Assembly (NCBI GenBank): GCA_013141055.1
Contig: JABFRS010000002.1
Coordinates: 1,319,266 to 1,383,265, forward strand
Origin: Cyclobacteriaceae bacterium
GTDB taxonomy: Bacteria; Bacteroidota; Bacteroidia; Cytophagales; Cyclobacteriaceae
DNA length: 64,000 nt
Direction: 5' to 3'
A program made the position numbers and the translations under genes. The notes beneath the pieces were generated by a model, which saw only the letters and a list, made by a program, of their open reading frames with translations, searched no databases and was not told the origin of the DNA. Shown here one piece after another: positions 16,672-24,769 of this stretch (its first letter is position 1; each line of letters starts with the position of its first letter).

Positions 16672-16873
16672 CTGATCTGCACAAATCTACCCCAAAATTT
16701 CAATTTTCAGGATCGGGGATTTCCCGTGCTCTTCAAATTCTCTTCCTCCCGACTGCATCCACAGCCCGTAATTAGCGTTTTTTATAAAAAAACCACATAG
16801 ATGGTACATCATTCCCATCCCTTAGCATTTGTTATCTAACTTAAGGGTCCCTAACCATTCAATTGTTTGACCA

Positions 16874-17170
16874 ATGAAGTTTCCTAACAAGGACGAGGAA
16901 GAATTATTGAAAAATTCTGTCGTCAATCATTTTATGTCCGGCTATTCCAAAATTCTTAAGGAAGGAGGATTGAAGACCGAGGATATCAACAAGAAGGATA
17001 TTCTTCCTGTTGATAAAGTTTCTTTGAAAGAAGTTGCAGGTGAAAAAGATACGTTCAGCTTTAATGCTGATTTCAAGATCAAGAACTATAAGATAACTTT
17101 TCACGGCACTATCAATAAAAACAAAGAAATAAAGGATGAAGTGTTCTGGGGAAAGAAACACTTAAAGTAA
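16874..17170 (+). CDS. Small soluble protein of unknown function
   Basis: A 98-residue, charged, presumably cytosolic protein with no recognised domain. The first half is helical (DEEELLKNSVVNHFMSGYSK), the second half alternates as beta strands (DTFSFNADFKIKNYKITFHG). It ends 15 bp before the methyltransferase start, so the two probably form an operon. The 200 bp in front (16672-16873) hold its promoter but show no exact consensus. Confidence 0.75.
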   Translation: MKFPNKDEEELLKNSVVNHFMSGYSKILKEGGLKTEDINKKDILPVDKVSLKEVAGEKDTFSFNADFKIKNYKITFHGTINKNKEIKDEVFWGKKHLK

Positions 17171-17185
17171 TTCTCTGGCGGCACC

Positions 17186-17692
17186 ATGACACTCGCTGAA
17201 GCCGTTACACTAATTTCAACCGACAGGATATCAAAGATCAAGAGTCAGGAATGGGCCGATCTCGGCTGTGGAAATGGGTTGTTCAGCAAAGCTCTTATTA
17301 GTATTCTTCCCCCAAGAAGCAGGGTATACGCAGTGGATCAGAGACCGTTTAAATTCTCACATCCTCAAATCAAGTTCATCAAATCTGATTTTGCCAGTGA
17401 AGAGCTGACCCTCCCTATATTGGATGGTATTATGATGATCAATTCCATTCATTATATAAAAGATAAGCTCCCTTTCATTCAACAACTAAAGACCAGGCTG
17501 CTTCCTGACGGGATCTTTGTCCTGGGAGAATATGAAATCTCAAAAGGTAATCAGTGGGTTCCCTACCCTCTTACATTCTCCGCCGCTACTGCATTATTCC
17601 AGGAAGCCGGATTTTCTTCTATTGAAAAGATCCATGATCACCCTTCCGTGCTAAACAGTAGCTCTATTTATTCAGCGGCTATTTCAAAATGA
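17186..17692 (+). CDS. Class I SAM-dependent methyltransferase
   Basis: A 168-residue Rossmann-fold methyltransferase; substrate unknown. Motif I is WADLGCGNGLFSKAL (about 26-40), the acidic residue at the end of beta-2 is in VYAVDQR, and motif IV is the DGIMMINSIHYIKD segment; the post-motif DGIFVLGEYE follows. It lacks an N- or C-terminal substrate domain, being near the minimal size. Located 15 bp downstream of the small unknown protein, likely in one transcript. This resembles Methyltransf_11-type enzymes acting on small molecules, but no closer assignment is possible. Confidence 0.85.
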   Translation: MTLAEAVTLISTDRISKIKSQEWADLGCGNGLFSKALISILPPRSRVYAVDQRPFKFSHPQIKFIKSDFASEELTLPILDGIMMINSIHYIKDKLPFIQQLKTRLLPDGIFVLGEYEISKGNQWVPYPLTFSAATALFQEAGFSSIEKIHDHPSVLNSSSIYSAAISK

Positions 17693-17767
17693 AATGACAT
17701 TTCAGGAATAGAACTGTCTCAAATAAGTTAGATTTATTATCTTAATCCTTTACCTAACCTATAAAGA

Positions 17768-19273
17768 ATGAAAGCCATCCTGGCCAGTGAATTCGGATTG
17801 CCGGAGCAACTCAAATTATCAGAGACACCCTCACCTTCTGCCGGAACTGACGAAGTGGTGATCAAAGTGAAAGCATGCGGTGTGAATTTCCCTGACATCC
17901 TTATCATTCAAAATAAATATCAATTCAAACCCACGCTTCCTTTCTCTCCCGGTGGAGAAGTTTCAGGTGAGATTCTGTCCATTGGTGATTCTGTCAAACA
18001 TTTAAAGAAAGGTGATCGTGTGGTAGCTCTTTGCGGATGGGGCGGCTTTGCAGAAGAAGTGGCTGTGAAAGCGAATCGTGTATTTCCAATGCCTCCCTCC
18101 ATGGATTTTATTAATGGGGCTTGCACACTTTATACTTATGGGACATCCTATCATGCATTGAAAGATCGTGCTCAGTTAAAATCAGGTGAAACATTATTAG
18201 TGTTGGGAGCTGCTGGCGGTGTCGGACTTGCTGCGGTCGAACTTGGAAAAGTAATGGGTGCCACTGTCATTGCTGCGGCCTCCTCGTCAGATAAACTTTC
18301 CGCCTGCAAAGAAAAAGGTGCGGACTTTATCATTGATTATGCAAAAGAAGATGTGCGTCAGCGAATTAAGGAGATCACCGGAGAAAAAGGGGTTGATGTT
18401 GTTTACGATCCTATTGGAGGTCCCCTAGCCGAATCAGCTTTGAGATCCATTGCGTGGAAAGGACGATATCTCGTAGTAGGATTTGCTGCAGGAAATATTC
18501 CGAATTTTCCGGCCAACCTTGCATTGTTAAAAGGCTGTTCAATTGTTGGAGTCTTTTGGGGAAGCTTTGCTGAGCGTGAGCCCAAACAAAGTCTTCAGAA
18601 TTTTGGTGAATTGCTGGGATGGATTCATTCGGGGAAAATCAAGCAGCACATTCACAAGATCTATTCACTGGAGGATGCTGCGCAGTCACTTCAGGATCTT
18701 ATTGACCGTAAGGTAAAAGGGAAAGCCGTTGTCAAAGTTGGCGACTGGACAGAATCAATTGCTCCTCCAGCATCCAGAGCAGAAAAGAAACCCATACAAA
18801 CTCATAAAAACATTTCTCATCCAATTGTCATCAAACTATCTGAAATTAAAAACCACGTTGGACAATCATTAGGCTTCAGTGAGTGGATTACTGTTACTCA
18901 GGAGATGATCAACGATTTCGCAAAAGCAACAGGCGATCACCAGTGGATTCACGTCGATGTTGAAAAGGCCAAAGGTCTGATGCCGGAAGGAAAAACTATC
19001 GCTCATGGATATTTGACCATGTCACTCGCTGCGAGATTTTTCTTTGATATGATTGTCATCGAAGGCGCTTCAAGTTCTATTAATTATGGTCTTAATAAAG
19101 CAAGGTTTCCGCTCGCTGTTAAAGTTGGAAGCAGAATTCGCATGCATGGTGCTATTCAGAATGTTGAAGATATGCCAGGCGGCGGAGCTAAACTTTTTAT
19201 GGAATGTAAAATGGAACTGGAAGGCGAAGAAAAACCGGCTTACATTGGTGAACTAATTACTGCACTATACTGA
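17768..19273 (+). CDS. Fused MDR-type enoyl/quinone reductase and MaoC-like (R)-enoyl-CoA hydratase
   Basis: Two enzymes in one 501-residue chain. Residues about 1-327 form a zinc-independent medium-chain reductase of the quinone oxidoreductase type (CGVNFPDILII, GGEVSG, nucleotide loop LGAAGGVGLAAVELGK, DVVYDPIGG). After a linker rich in Ala, Pro and Lys (about 330-350) comes a MaoC/hot-dog domain (about 355-500) with the hydratase motif ATGDHQWIHVD (about 387-397) and AHGYLTMSL. Together with the downstream FabG-like reductase this gives enoyl reductase, enoyl hydratase and 3-ketoacyl reductase activities, i.e. the three reductive steps of an acyl-thioester elongation cycle or, reversed, of an oxidation. 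Spacing of 16 bp to the SDR implies one operon. Whether CoA or ACP thioesters are used is unknown. Confidence 0.9.
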   Translation: MKAILASEFGLPEQLKLSETPSPSAGTDEVVIKVKACGVNFPDILIIQNKYQFKPTLPFSPGGEVSGEILSIGDSVKHLKKGDRVVALCGWGGFAEEVAVKANRVFPMPPSMDFINGACTLYTYGTSYHALKDRAQLKSGETLLVLGAAGGVGLAAVELGKVMGATVIAAASSSDKLSACKEKGADFIIDYAKEDVRQRIKEITGEKGVDVVYDPIGGPLAESALRSIAWKGRYLVVGFAAGNIPNFPANLALLKGCSIVGVFWGSFAEREPKQSLQNFGELLGWIHSGKIKQHIHKIYSLEDAAQSLQDLIDRKVKGKAVVKVGDWTESIAPPASRAEKKPIQTHKNISHPIVIKLSEIKNHVGQSLGFSEWITVTQEMINDFAKATGDHQWIHVDVEKAKGLMPEGKTIAHGYLTMSLAARFFFDMIVIEGASSSINYGLNKARFPLAVKVGSRIRMHGAIQNVEDMPGGGAKLFMECKMELEGEEKPAYIGELITALY

Positions 19274-19289
19274 TCTAATAAAAATTATT

Positions 19290-20027
19290 ATGAGACTAAA
19301 AGATAAAGTTGCAATTGTAACAGGAGGAGCCTCAGGGATCGGCCTTGCTACGGTGAAAACATTTGTTCGCGAAGGCGCGAAAGTTATGATCTGGGATCTT
19401 TCCAGCAAAGGAGATGAAGTAGCCAGTCAGCTGACAAAAGAAGGGCACACTGTTTCATTCTCCAAAGTTTCTGTTGGTGATAAGGATCAGGTTGACAAAG
19501 CCATGGCCTCTGCGAAAGCAAAGTTCGGTCGTATCGACATCCTCATCAACAATGCAGGCATTACCAAAGACAGAACTTTATTAAAGATGTCTAAAGAAGA
19601 ATGGGATGATGTTATCTCTGTGAATTTAACAGGAGTATTTAATTGCACACAGGCCGTAGCGCCCATCATGAAGGATCAGAACTACGGACGCATTGTCTCT
19701 GCCTCTTCCAACGTTGCTATCCGTGGTAATTATGGTCAAACCAACTATGTGGCTACAAAAGCTGCCATTATCGGAATGGTGAAAGTGTGGGCGCTTGAGC
19801 TTGGAAAATTTGGGGTGACTGCAAATTGCATTGCTCCAGGGTTCATTGAAACTGCAATGACTGATGCAATCCCGGGTGACGTTCGCAAGCAAATGGTTGC
19901 TCACATCCCCGCTGGAAGATGGGGACAACCGCAAGACATTGCAAATGGATATTTATACCTGGCGTCCGATGAAGCATCTTTTGTCAATGGCATTTGCCTG
20001 ACCATTGATGGCGGAGCAGCGCGATAG
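19290..20027 (+). CDS. SDR-family 3-oxoacyl-(ACP/CoA) reductase, FabG/PhaB-like
   Basis: NAD(P)H-dependent reductase of 245 residues interconverting 3-ketoacyl and (R)-3-hydroxyacyl thioesters. Signatures: cofactor loop TGGASGIG (about 12-19), NNAGIT, catalytic Ser in SASSNVAIRG, Tyr153 and Lys157 in NYVATKAA, and the C-terminal FVNGICLTIDGGAAR. The order MDR-MaoC, SDR, acyl-CoA dehydrogenase with short gaps (16 and 38 bp) points to a single acyl-chain module. It is probably not the housekeeping FabG, which is usually found with acpP and fabF, none of which is here. Confidence 0.93.
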   Translation: MRLKDKVAIVTGGASGIGLATVKTFVREGAKVMIWDLSSKGDEVASQLTKEGHTVSFSKVSVGDKDQVDKAMASAKAKFGRIDILINNAGITKDRTLLKMSKEEWDDVISVNLTGVFNCTQAVAPIMKDQNYGRIVSASSNVAIRGNYGQTNYVATKAAIIGMVKVWALELGKFGVTANCIAPGFIETAMTDAIPGDVRKQMVAHIPAGRWGQPQDIANGYLYLASDEASFVNGICLTIDGGAAR

Positions 20028-20065
20028 ATTAAGAAGATTAAGTAATAGTAAATTAAATATCAGAA

Positions 20066-21871
20066 ATGGGTCGTTACACTAGCATGGAAAATCTGAAGTT
20101 TTTGCTTCAGGAAGTTCACAATCTGAATGAGCTGTTTTCATTTGAAAAATTCTCACACCTCAACTGGGAACAATCATGGATGATCCTGGAGTCCGCAAAA
20201 CTTTTAGCAGATCGTGATATGGCTCCATGGTTCCGTGAAATGGATCAACAGCCTGCAACTTATGATGGAAAAGGCGGTGTAAGAACGCATCCTCAATTAA
20301 AAAATATCATCAAGCATGCTGCTGAACAAGGTTGGATAGGCGGAGCAGCAAAGTTTGAACATGGAGGACTTCAGCTTCCAATGATGGTTTACTTTGGGGC
20401 ACAGCAGATCTTTCAATCGGCCAACAATGCTTGCCAGGGATACTGGGGTCTTTCAGCAGGTGCCGCTGCCCTGATTACAAGCTTTGGAACTGAGGAACAG
20501 ATAAAAACATTTGTCCCCCGAGTATACGAAGGAGATTGGCAGGCAACAATGGCGCTGACCGAACCTCAGGCTGGAAGTTCACTCACAGATATTGTCACGA
20601 GCGCAAGTCCATCAAGTGATGGCCTTTATAAGATCAAAGGGCAAAAAATATTTATATCGGGCGGACAGCATGATGCCTGCGATAACTTTATCCATCTCAC
20701 GCTTGCGAGAATTGAAGGAGCACCTGCAGGGGTAAAAGGAATTTCACTTTTCATCATACCAAAATTCTGGCCTGAGAAAGATGGCTCGCTTACTCCTAAT
20801 GACGTATTCTGTGCAGGAGATTTTCAAAAGATGGGACAGAAAGGATACTCGACCACTCATTTAGTTTTCGGAGATGAAGGTAAATGTAAAGGCTGGTTGC
20901 TGGGAGAACCTCATAAAGGGCTCTCTTACATGTTTCAAATGATGAATGAAGCCCGTATCAGTGTTGGCATGGGAGCCGCATCGGTTGCTATGGCTGCCTA
21001 TCAGGCATCATTGGAATATGCAAATGAGCGTCCACAAGGAAGACTTATCAGTGAAAAAGATCCATTGAAGCCGCCAACCCTGATCATCAACCATCCTGAT
21101 GTTCAAAGAATGCTATTGACACAGAAGTCAATTGCCGAAGGAGCTTTGTCGTTGGTAACAGAATGCAATCGCCTGTATGATATTTCTCATGCGACAAAAG
21201 ATGATTCTCAGCACGATGCCTGGCTCCTGTTGGAAATACTTACACCCATTGTGAAAACGTATTCATCTGAACAAGGAAGTCGCGCAGCAGCACTTGCGAT
21301 ACAAACACTGGGAGGTTATGGATTCACAACTGATTTTCCAGTGCAGCAACATTACCGCGATTTGAAGATCACCTCCCTTTATGAAGGAACCACTGGGATA
21401 CAATCACTGGATCTGTTGGGAAGAAAAGTTTCTATGGAGAAAGGTAAAGCTTTGCAGATCTTATTAACCGAAATGACCAATACTATCTCTAAAGCAAACG
21501 TTTATCCGGCTCTTGCCTCCTATGCTGCAGCTCTTCAGGAGGAAGTGAAGAGAACTCAAAAAGTCCTGACCCACGTGGGTTCGATCGCTGCTAAAGGAGA
21601 AATTGATCAATCTCTTTCCGATGCAACGATCTTTATGGAAATGATTAGTTATTCGGTAATTGCATGGCAATGGCTTAAGCAGGCAGTTGTTGCTTATCAA
21701 CATTTGCAATCATCTGATTATTCTCTTCAGACAAAAGAATTCTATGAAGGCAAAGTTCATACGATGAAATTTTTCTTCCGCTATGAATTGCCCCATGCAG
21801 AGGCGTGTGCCAAGACGATAATGGATCGTGAATACCTCACCAACTTGAAAAATCATTCGTTATTTCAATGA
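20066..21871 (+). CDS. Acyl-CoA dehydrogenase with extended C-terminal domain
   Basis: FAD enzyme of about 600 residues introducing the alpha-beta double bond into acyl-CoA. It belongs to the longer dehydrogenases with an additional C-terminal helical domain (PF12806 type). Visible: N-terminal helical domain, the TEPQAGSSLTDI flavin segment, KIFISGGQHD, the middle strand domain, and the catalytic Glu in LYEGTTGIQSLDLLGRK. The last 130 residues (from about 465) are the extra domain. Start could be ATG 20066 or ATG 20084 (MENLKFLL); I keep the longer frame. It is third in the acyl module; no electron-transfer flavoprotein is adjacent. Confidence 0.93.
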   Translation: MGRYTSMENLKFLLQEVHNLNELFSFEKFSHLNWEQSWMILESAKLLADRDMAPWFREMDQQPATYDGKGGVRTHPQLKNIIKHAAEQGWIGGAAKFEHGGLQLPMMVYFGAQQIFQSANNACQGYWGLSAGAAALITSFGTEEQIKTFVPRVYEGDWQATMALTEPQAGSSLTDIVTSASPSSDGLYKIKGQKIFISGGQHDACDNFIHLTLARIEGAPAGVKGISLFIIPKFWPEKDGSLTPNDVFCAGDFQKMGQKGYSTTHLVFGDEGKCKGWLLGEPHKGLSYMFQMMNEARISVGMGAASVAMAAYQASLEYANERPQGRLISEKDPLKPPTLIINHPDVQRMLLTQKSIAEGALSLVTECNRLYDISHATKDDSQHDAWLLLEILTPIVKTYSSEQGSRAAALAIQTLGGYGFTTDFPVQQHYRDLKITSLYEGTTGIQSLDLLGRKVSMEKGKALQILLTEMTNTISKANVYPALASYAAALQEEVKRTQKVLTHVGSIAAKGEIDQSLSDATIFMEMISYSVIAWQWLKQAVVAYQHLQSSDYSLQTKEFYEGKVHTMKFFFRYELPHAEACAKTIMDREYLTNLKNHSLFQ

Positions 21872-21906
21872 CAAGAAGGAATACTAAATTTTGAAATCCA
21901 AAGAGC

Positions 21907-22539
21907 ATGAAATTTCTAACAGATTTTATATCCCCTGAAAACAAAGAGAAGGCTGGCTATACAATTGTGATTATATCATCGCTCGCTATCCTTAGCTGGT
22001 TTGTCACTTCCATTGATTCTGATTGGCAAAATGGGCCGGTCTACCTAGCATACTTATGGATAGGCGTCCCGGCAGCATTATTCTATGGACTGTCTTTACT
22101 GATTGCGCCCAATCCGGTGAGTCCTACAGAAGCTAAAACCATGAGAAAAGGAATGATCTTGGTATATCTTGTCTTCGCTCTCATTAATGCAATAATCATT
22201 GTCATCGCACACATTTATATGAAAAGAGATGTGTCAAGTCACTTCGGTCCTTATGCTCCTTATACCATTGTTCTTGCTCTCGCCAGCTATGCATATTGCT
22301 ATTTGAAGTACATTAGAAATGCACAGTATACCGCTGGAGTGTCTGTGGCTATACCTATCCTGTTCTTGCTCGGAATGGTCTTTGGTTCATTAGGAGCCAT
22401 TGCTCTTTACAACAACTTTGTCCTTGGAACTCCGATTTATAGCAATGGCACCAACGCGATGTACAACACCATGGGCTTGTTCATCTTTGTATCATTGGGA
22501 TTCTGGTTATTTTCCGCCACTAAAGATTCCAGAAAGTAG
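21907..22539 (+). CDS. Membrane protein of unknown function, about 6 TM
   Basis: Not recognised. The 210-residue product has about six hydrophobic helices (about 18-36, 46-66, 84-104, 113-132, 141-165, 183-202) with short loops, and is transcribed in the same direction 35 bp after the acyl-CoA dehydrogenase, so it could be the last gene of that operon. No transporter or enzyme motif is visible. Its C-terminus (FSATKDSRK) is cytoplasmic by the positive-inside rule. Confidence 0.78.
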   Translation: MKFLTDFISPENKEKAGYTIVIISSLAILSWFVTSIDSDWQNGPVYLAYLWIGVPAALFYGLSLLIAPNPVSPTEAKTMRKGMILVYLVFALINAIIIVIAHIYMKRDVSSHFGPYAPYTIVLALASYAYCYLKYIRNAQYTAGVSVAIPILFLLGMVFGSLGAIALYNNFVLGTPIYSNGTNAMYNTMGLFIFVSLGFWLFSATKDSRK

Positions 22540-22583
22540 GAGCCACATTCAGTTTCTGATTCTAGTTCATTAAACCAATTTCG

Positions 22584-22637
22584 GCCATTTTGTCTTTTAT
22601 TCCCGACAAAATATTCGATAAGTAGCCATTTTGTCTT
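22584..22637. promoter_or_regulatory. Three ATTTTGTC sites in alternating orientation upstream of hsp20
   Basis: GCCATTTTGTCTT occurs twice as a direct repeat (22584-22596 and 22625-22637, 41 bp apart), and GACAAAAT, the reverse complement of its core, lies between them (22605-22612). The three cores make two overlapping inverted repeats. This is not the CIRCE/HrcA site. The gap 22540-22727 holds nothing else apart from the promoter candidate below. Confidence 0.65.
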
Positions 22638-22658
22638 AAAAAATGAGTGAAAATCCTT

Positions 22659-22674
22659 TTGGTACGGATTTCCC
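22659..22674 (+). promoter_or_regulatory. Possible sigma-54-like promoter of hsp20
   Basis: TTGGTACG matches the -24 box (YTGGCACG) with one change; after 4 bases follows TCCC where TTGC is expected, so the -12 box is weak. A start near 22686 would give a 40-nt leader. Tentative. Confidence 0.35.
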
Positions 22675-22727
22675 TATAAGGGTATCCGTATTCAAAAATT
22701 GATCATCAAACCAAAAAAATTAAAATT

Positions 22728-23156
22728 ATGAGCATAGTAAGATACAGAGGTAACGAATATGTACCGACCTCATTCAGCAGTCTGATCGACGGATTATTCA
22801 ATGAAACAATGACTAAATCTGGCGGAAGTGTTTTCGTGCCGAAAGTTGACATTATCGAAAACGAAACCTCCTATGAGTTGCATGTCGCAGCTCCTGGTTT
22901 AAGCAAGGAAGATTTCAACATTGAAGTGAATGACAATTTATTGACTGTAAGTGGTGAGCGTAAGTTCAACAATGAGAAGAAAGACAAGAACTATCATTCC
23001 ATTGAGACCAGCTACGGTGCATTCAAGCGTTCATTTTCACTACCTGAAAATGTAGACAGCACAAAGATTAACGCGAAATACAACAATGGTATTCTCGAAT
23101 TGACAGTGCCAAAAGACGAGAAGAAGGCCCTGAAACAAACCATTAAGGTCAGCTAA
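22728..23156 (+). CDS. hsp20: Hsp20 / alpha-crystallin family small heat-shock protein
   Basis: ATP-independent holdase chaperone of 142 residues that forms oligomers and binds unfolding proteins. The alpha-crystallin domain spans about 36-142: VPKVDIIENETSYELHVAAPG, FNIEVNDNLLTVSGER, the SFSLPENVDS segment and the signature YNNGILELTVPK. The short C-terminal extension after the domain (KQTIKVS) contains an I-x-V-type motif used in oligomer packing. It is followed by a terminator, so it is monocistronic. Control is likely through the repeat array and promoter just upstream. The next gene is an HtrA protease, making a proteostasis pair. Confidence 0.96.
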   Translation: MSIVRYRGNEYVPTSFSSLIDGLFNETMTKSGGSVFVPKVDIIENETSYELHVAAPGLSKEDFNIEVNDNLLTVSGERKFNNEKKDKNYHSIETSYGAFKRSFSLPENVDSTKINAKYNNGILELTVPKDEKKALKQTIKVS

Positions 23157-23183
23157 GAATTTTTTTTGTAGGGGTGTGGGGTT

Positions 23184-23212
23184 AGGGCGTTCCGGAAACG
23201 GGCGCCCTTTTT
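23184..23212 (+). terminator. Rho-independent terminator after hsp20
   Basis: Stem AGGGCG / CGCCCT with a loop that itself holds TTCCGGAA, then TTTTT. It lies between hsp20 and the HtrA gene and also excludes the longer HtrA start at 23214. Confidence 0.75.
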
Positions 23213-23255
23213 CATGCCTTTCTCCTGCGGATATTTTTGTGCTAACTTTCCAACC

Positions 23256-24683
23256 ATGAAGCGCTTTCTTATCATTCTTGTAGTCCTGGTTGCAGCGTTT
23301 ATTGGAGCCGTAACAGGCGTTATTCTTACGCTCCGTTTTGTAGATCGTGCACCTGAATATACATCCATTGAACAGCATCAGAATCTTACCCTTGCGGGAA
23401 TGAAGCCTGATTCGTCGCGGAAAATTTCAGTCGGAACAAATTTTGAATATGCTGCTAAAATGATCACTCCTGCTGTGGTTCACATCAGCATTGTATATGG
23501 TGCTGGTGATTTCAGTTTGAATCCTCTTGAACTCTATCGTCCACAAACTCATTCATCAGGATCGGGAGTGATCATTTCTGATGACGGTTACATCGTAACC
23601 AATAACCACGTCATTGAAGATGCAACGAATGTGGAGATCGAGATGAATGACAATCAAAGTTTTTATGCAAAAGTAGTTGGGCGTGATCCCAGCACTGATC
23701 TCGCATTGTTAAAAATCAAAGCAAAAAATCTTCCATTCATCAGATATGGAAATTCTGACTCGGTGGTGCCGGGAGAATGGGTACTGGCCGTGGGCAATCC
23801 TTTTGATCTTAACTCGACTGTTACAGCAGGTATCGTCAGCGCAAAGGCAAGAAATATTGGAATACTTCGCGATCGGAATAATCTTCAGGTGGAATCTTTC
23901 ATCCAGACGGATGCTGCTGTTAATCCCGGCAATAGCGGAGGAGCATTGGTAAATCTTAAAGGGGAATTAGTGGGCATTAATTCAGCAATTGCTACTGCTA
24001 CGGGAAGCTATTCGGGATATTCTTTTGCGATTCCCAGCAATCTCGTCAAGAAAATCGTTGATGATCTTTTGGAATTCGGTAAAGTACAGCGCGGACTTCT
24101 GGGTGTCCAGATCGTGGATGTCACTTCGCGCGTTGCTGAATCTGAACATCTCGATGTACTTCGCGGAATTTTTGTGACAAGAGTAAATGAGGGTAGTGCC
24201 GCAAGTTCATCGGGTATTGAGGCTGGTGATGTTATTGTTGGCATTGATGGCAATCCGGTGGGCGGAGTTTCTGAACTTCAGGAGATGGTTGCCCGTCATC
24301 GTCCCGGTCACAGCATTAAAGTTACCTACCGCAGAGGTGGTCAGGAGAAAACCGTCAGTACTATTCTGAAAAATTATGAAGGAATATCCTCCATCGCGAG
24401 AGAACCGGTTATTTATGAAATGGAGGGAGCAACGTTGGAAGACATCAGCTATTCCGAACTAACGAAGAGAAGTATAGATGGCGGCGTGCTGGTGAGAAAA
24501 CTGGAAGTGGGCAAATGGAAAAAGTCCGGAATGAAAGAAAACTTCATCATTACGCATATTGACAAAGTCTCCATTGATAATGTTACCGACCTCAATCGTG
24601 TTATGTCATATAAAGACGGTGGCGTGCTGGTGGAAGGAATTTATAAAGATGGAACTAAAGGGGTCTATGGATTGGAGTGGTGA
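23256..24683 (+). CDS. DegP/HtrA-type serine protease, membrane-anchored, with two PDZ domains
   Basis: Envelope protein quality-control protease (475 residues from ATG 23256). A longer frame from 23214 exists, but 23256 puts the hydrophobic signal anchor (FLIILVVLVAAFIGAVTGVIL) at the N-terminus. Catalytic triad: His in TNNHVIED (about 120), Asp in STDLALLK (about 149) and Ser in NPGNSGGAL (about 226). PDZ1 (about 275-375) contains the ligand groove LRGIFVTRV; PDZ2 is shorter and ends with the protein. It lies 100 bp after hsp20, beyond a terminator, so it needs its own promoter. A typical Bacteroidota HtrA; targets unknown. Confidence 0.94.
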   Translation: MKRFLIILVVLVAAFIGAVTGVILTLRFVDRAPEYTSIEQHQNLTLAGMKPDSSRKISVGTNFEYAAKMITPAVVHISIVYGAGDFSLNPLELYRPQTHSSGSGVIISDDGYIVTNNHVIEDATNVEIEMNDNQSFYAKVVGRDPSTDLALLKIKAKNLPFIRYGNSDSVVPGEWVLAVGNPFDLNSTVTAGIVSAKARNIGILRDRNNLQVESFIQTDAAVNPGNSGGALVNLKGELVGINSAIATATGSYSGYSFAIPSNLVKKIVDDLLEFGKVQRGLLGVQIVDVTSRVAESEHLDVLRGIFVTRVNEGSAASSSGIEAGDVIVGIDGNPVGGVSELQEMVARHRPGHSIKVTYRRGGQEKTVSTILKNYEGISSIAREPVIYEMEGATLEDISYSELTKRSIDGGVLVRKLEVGKWKKSGMKENFIITHIDKVSIDNVTDLNRVMSYKDGGVLVEGIYKDGTKGVYGLEW

Positions 24684-24769
24684 GAGTCGCGTCTGTTGAC
24701 ACTGATCATCCCAAACTATCAGATTATTAATCAAGTAAAATATAATCAATTTCTGATTCTCATAGTCTT

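Noticed and set aside
20066..20083. First six codons of the acyl-CoA dehydrogenase as the sure start
   Set aside because: ATG 20084 is equally likely; kept as a note rather than a separate call.
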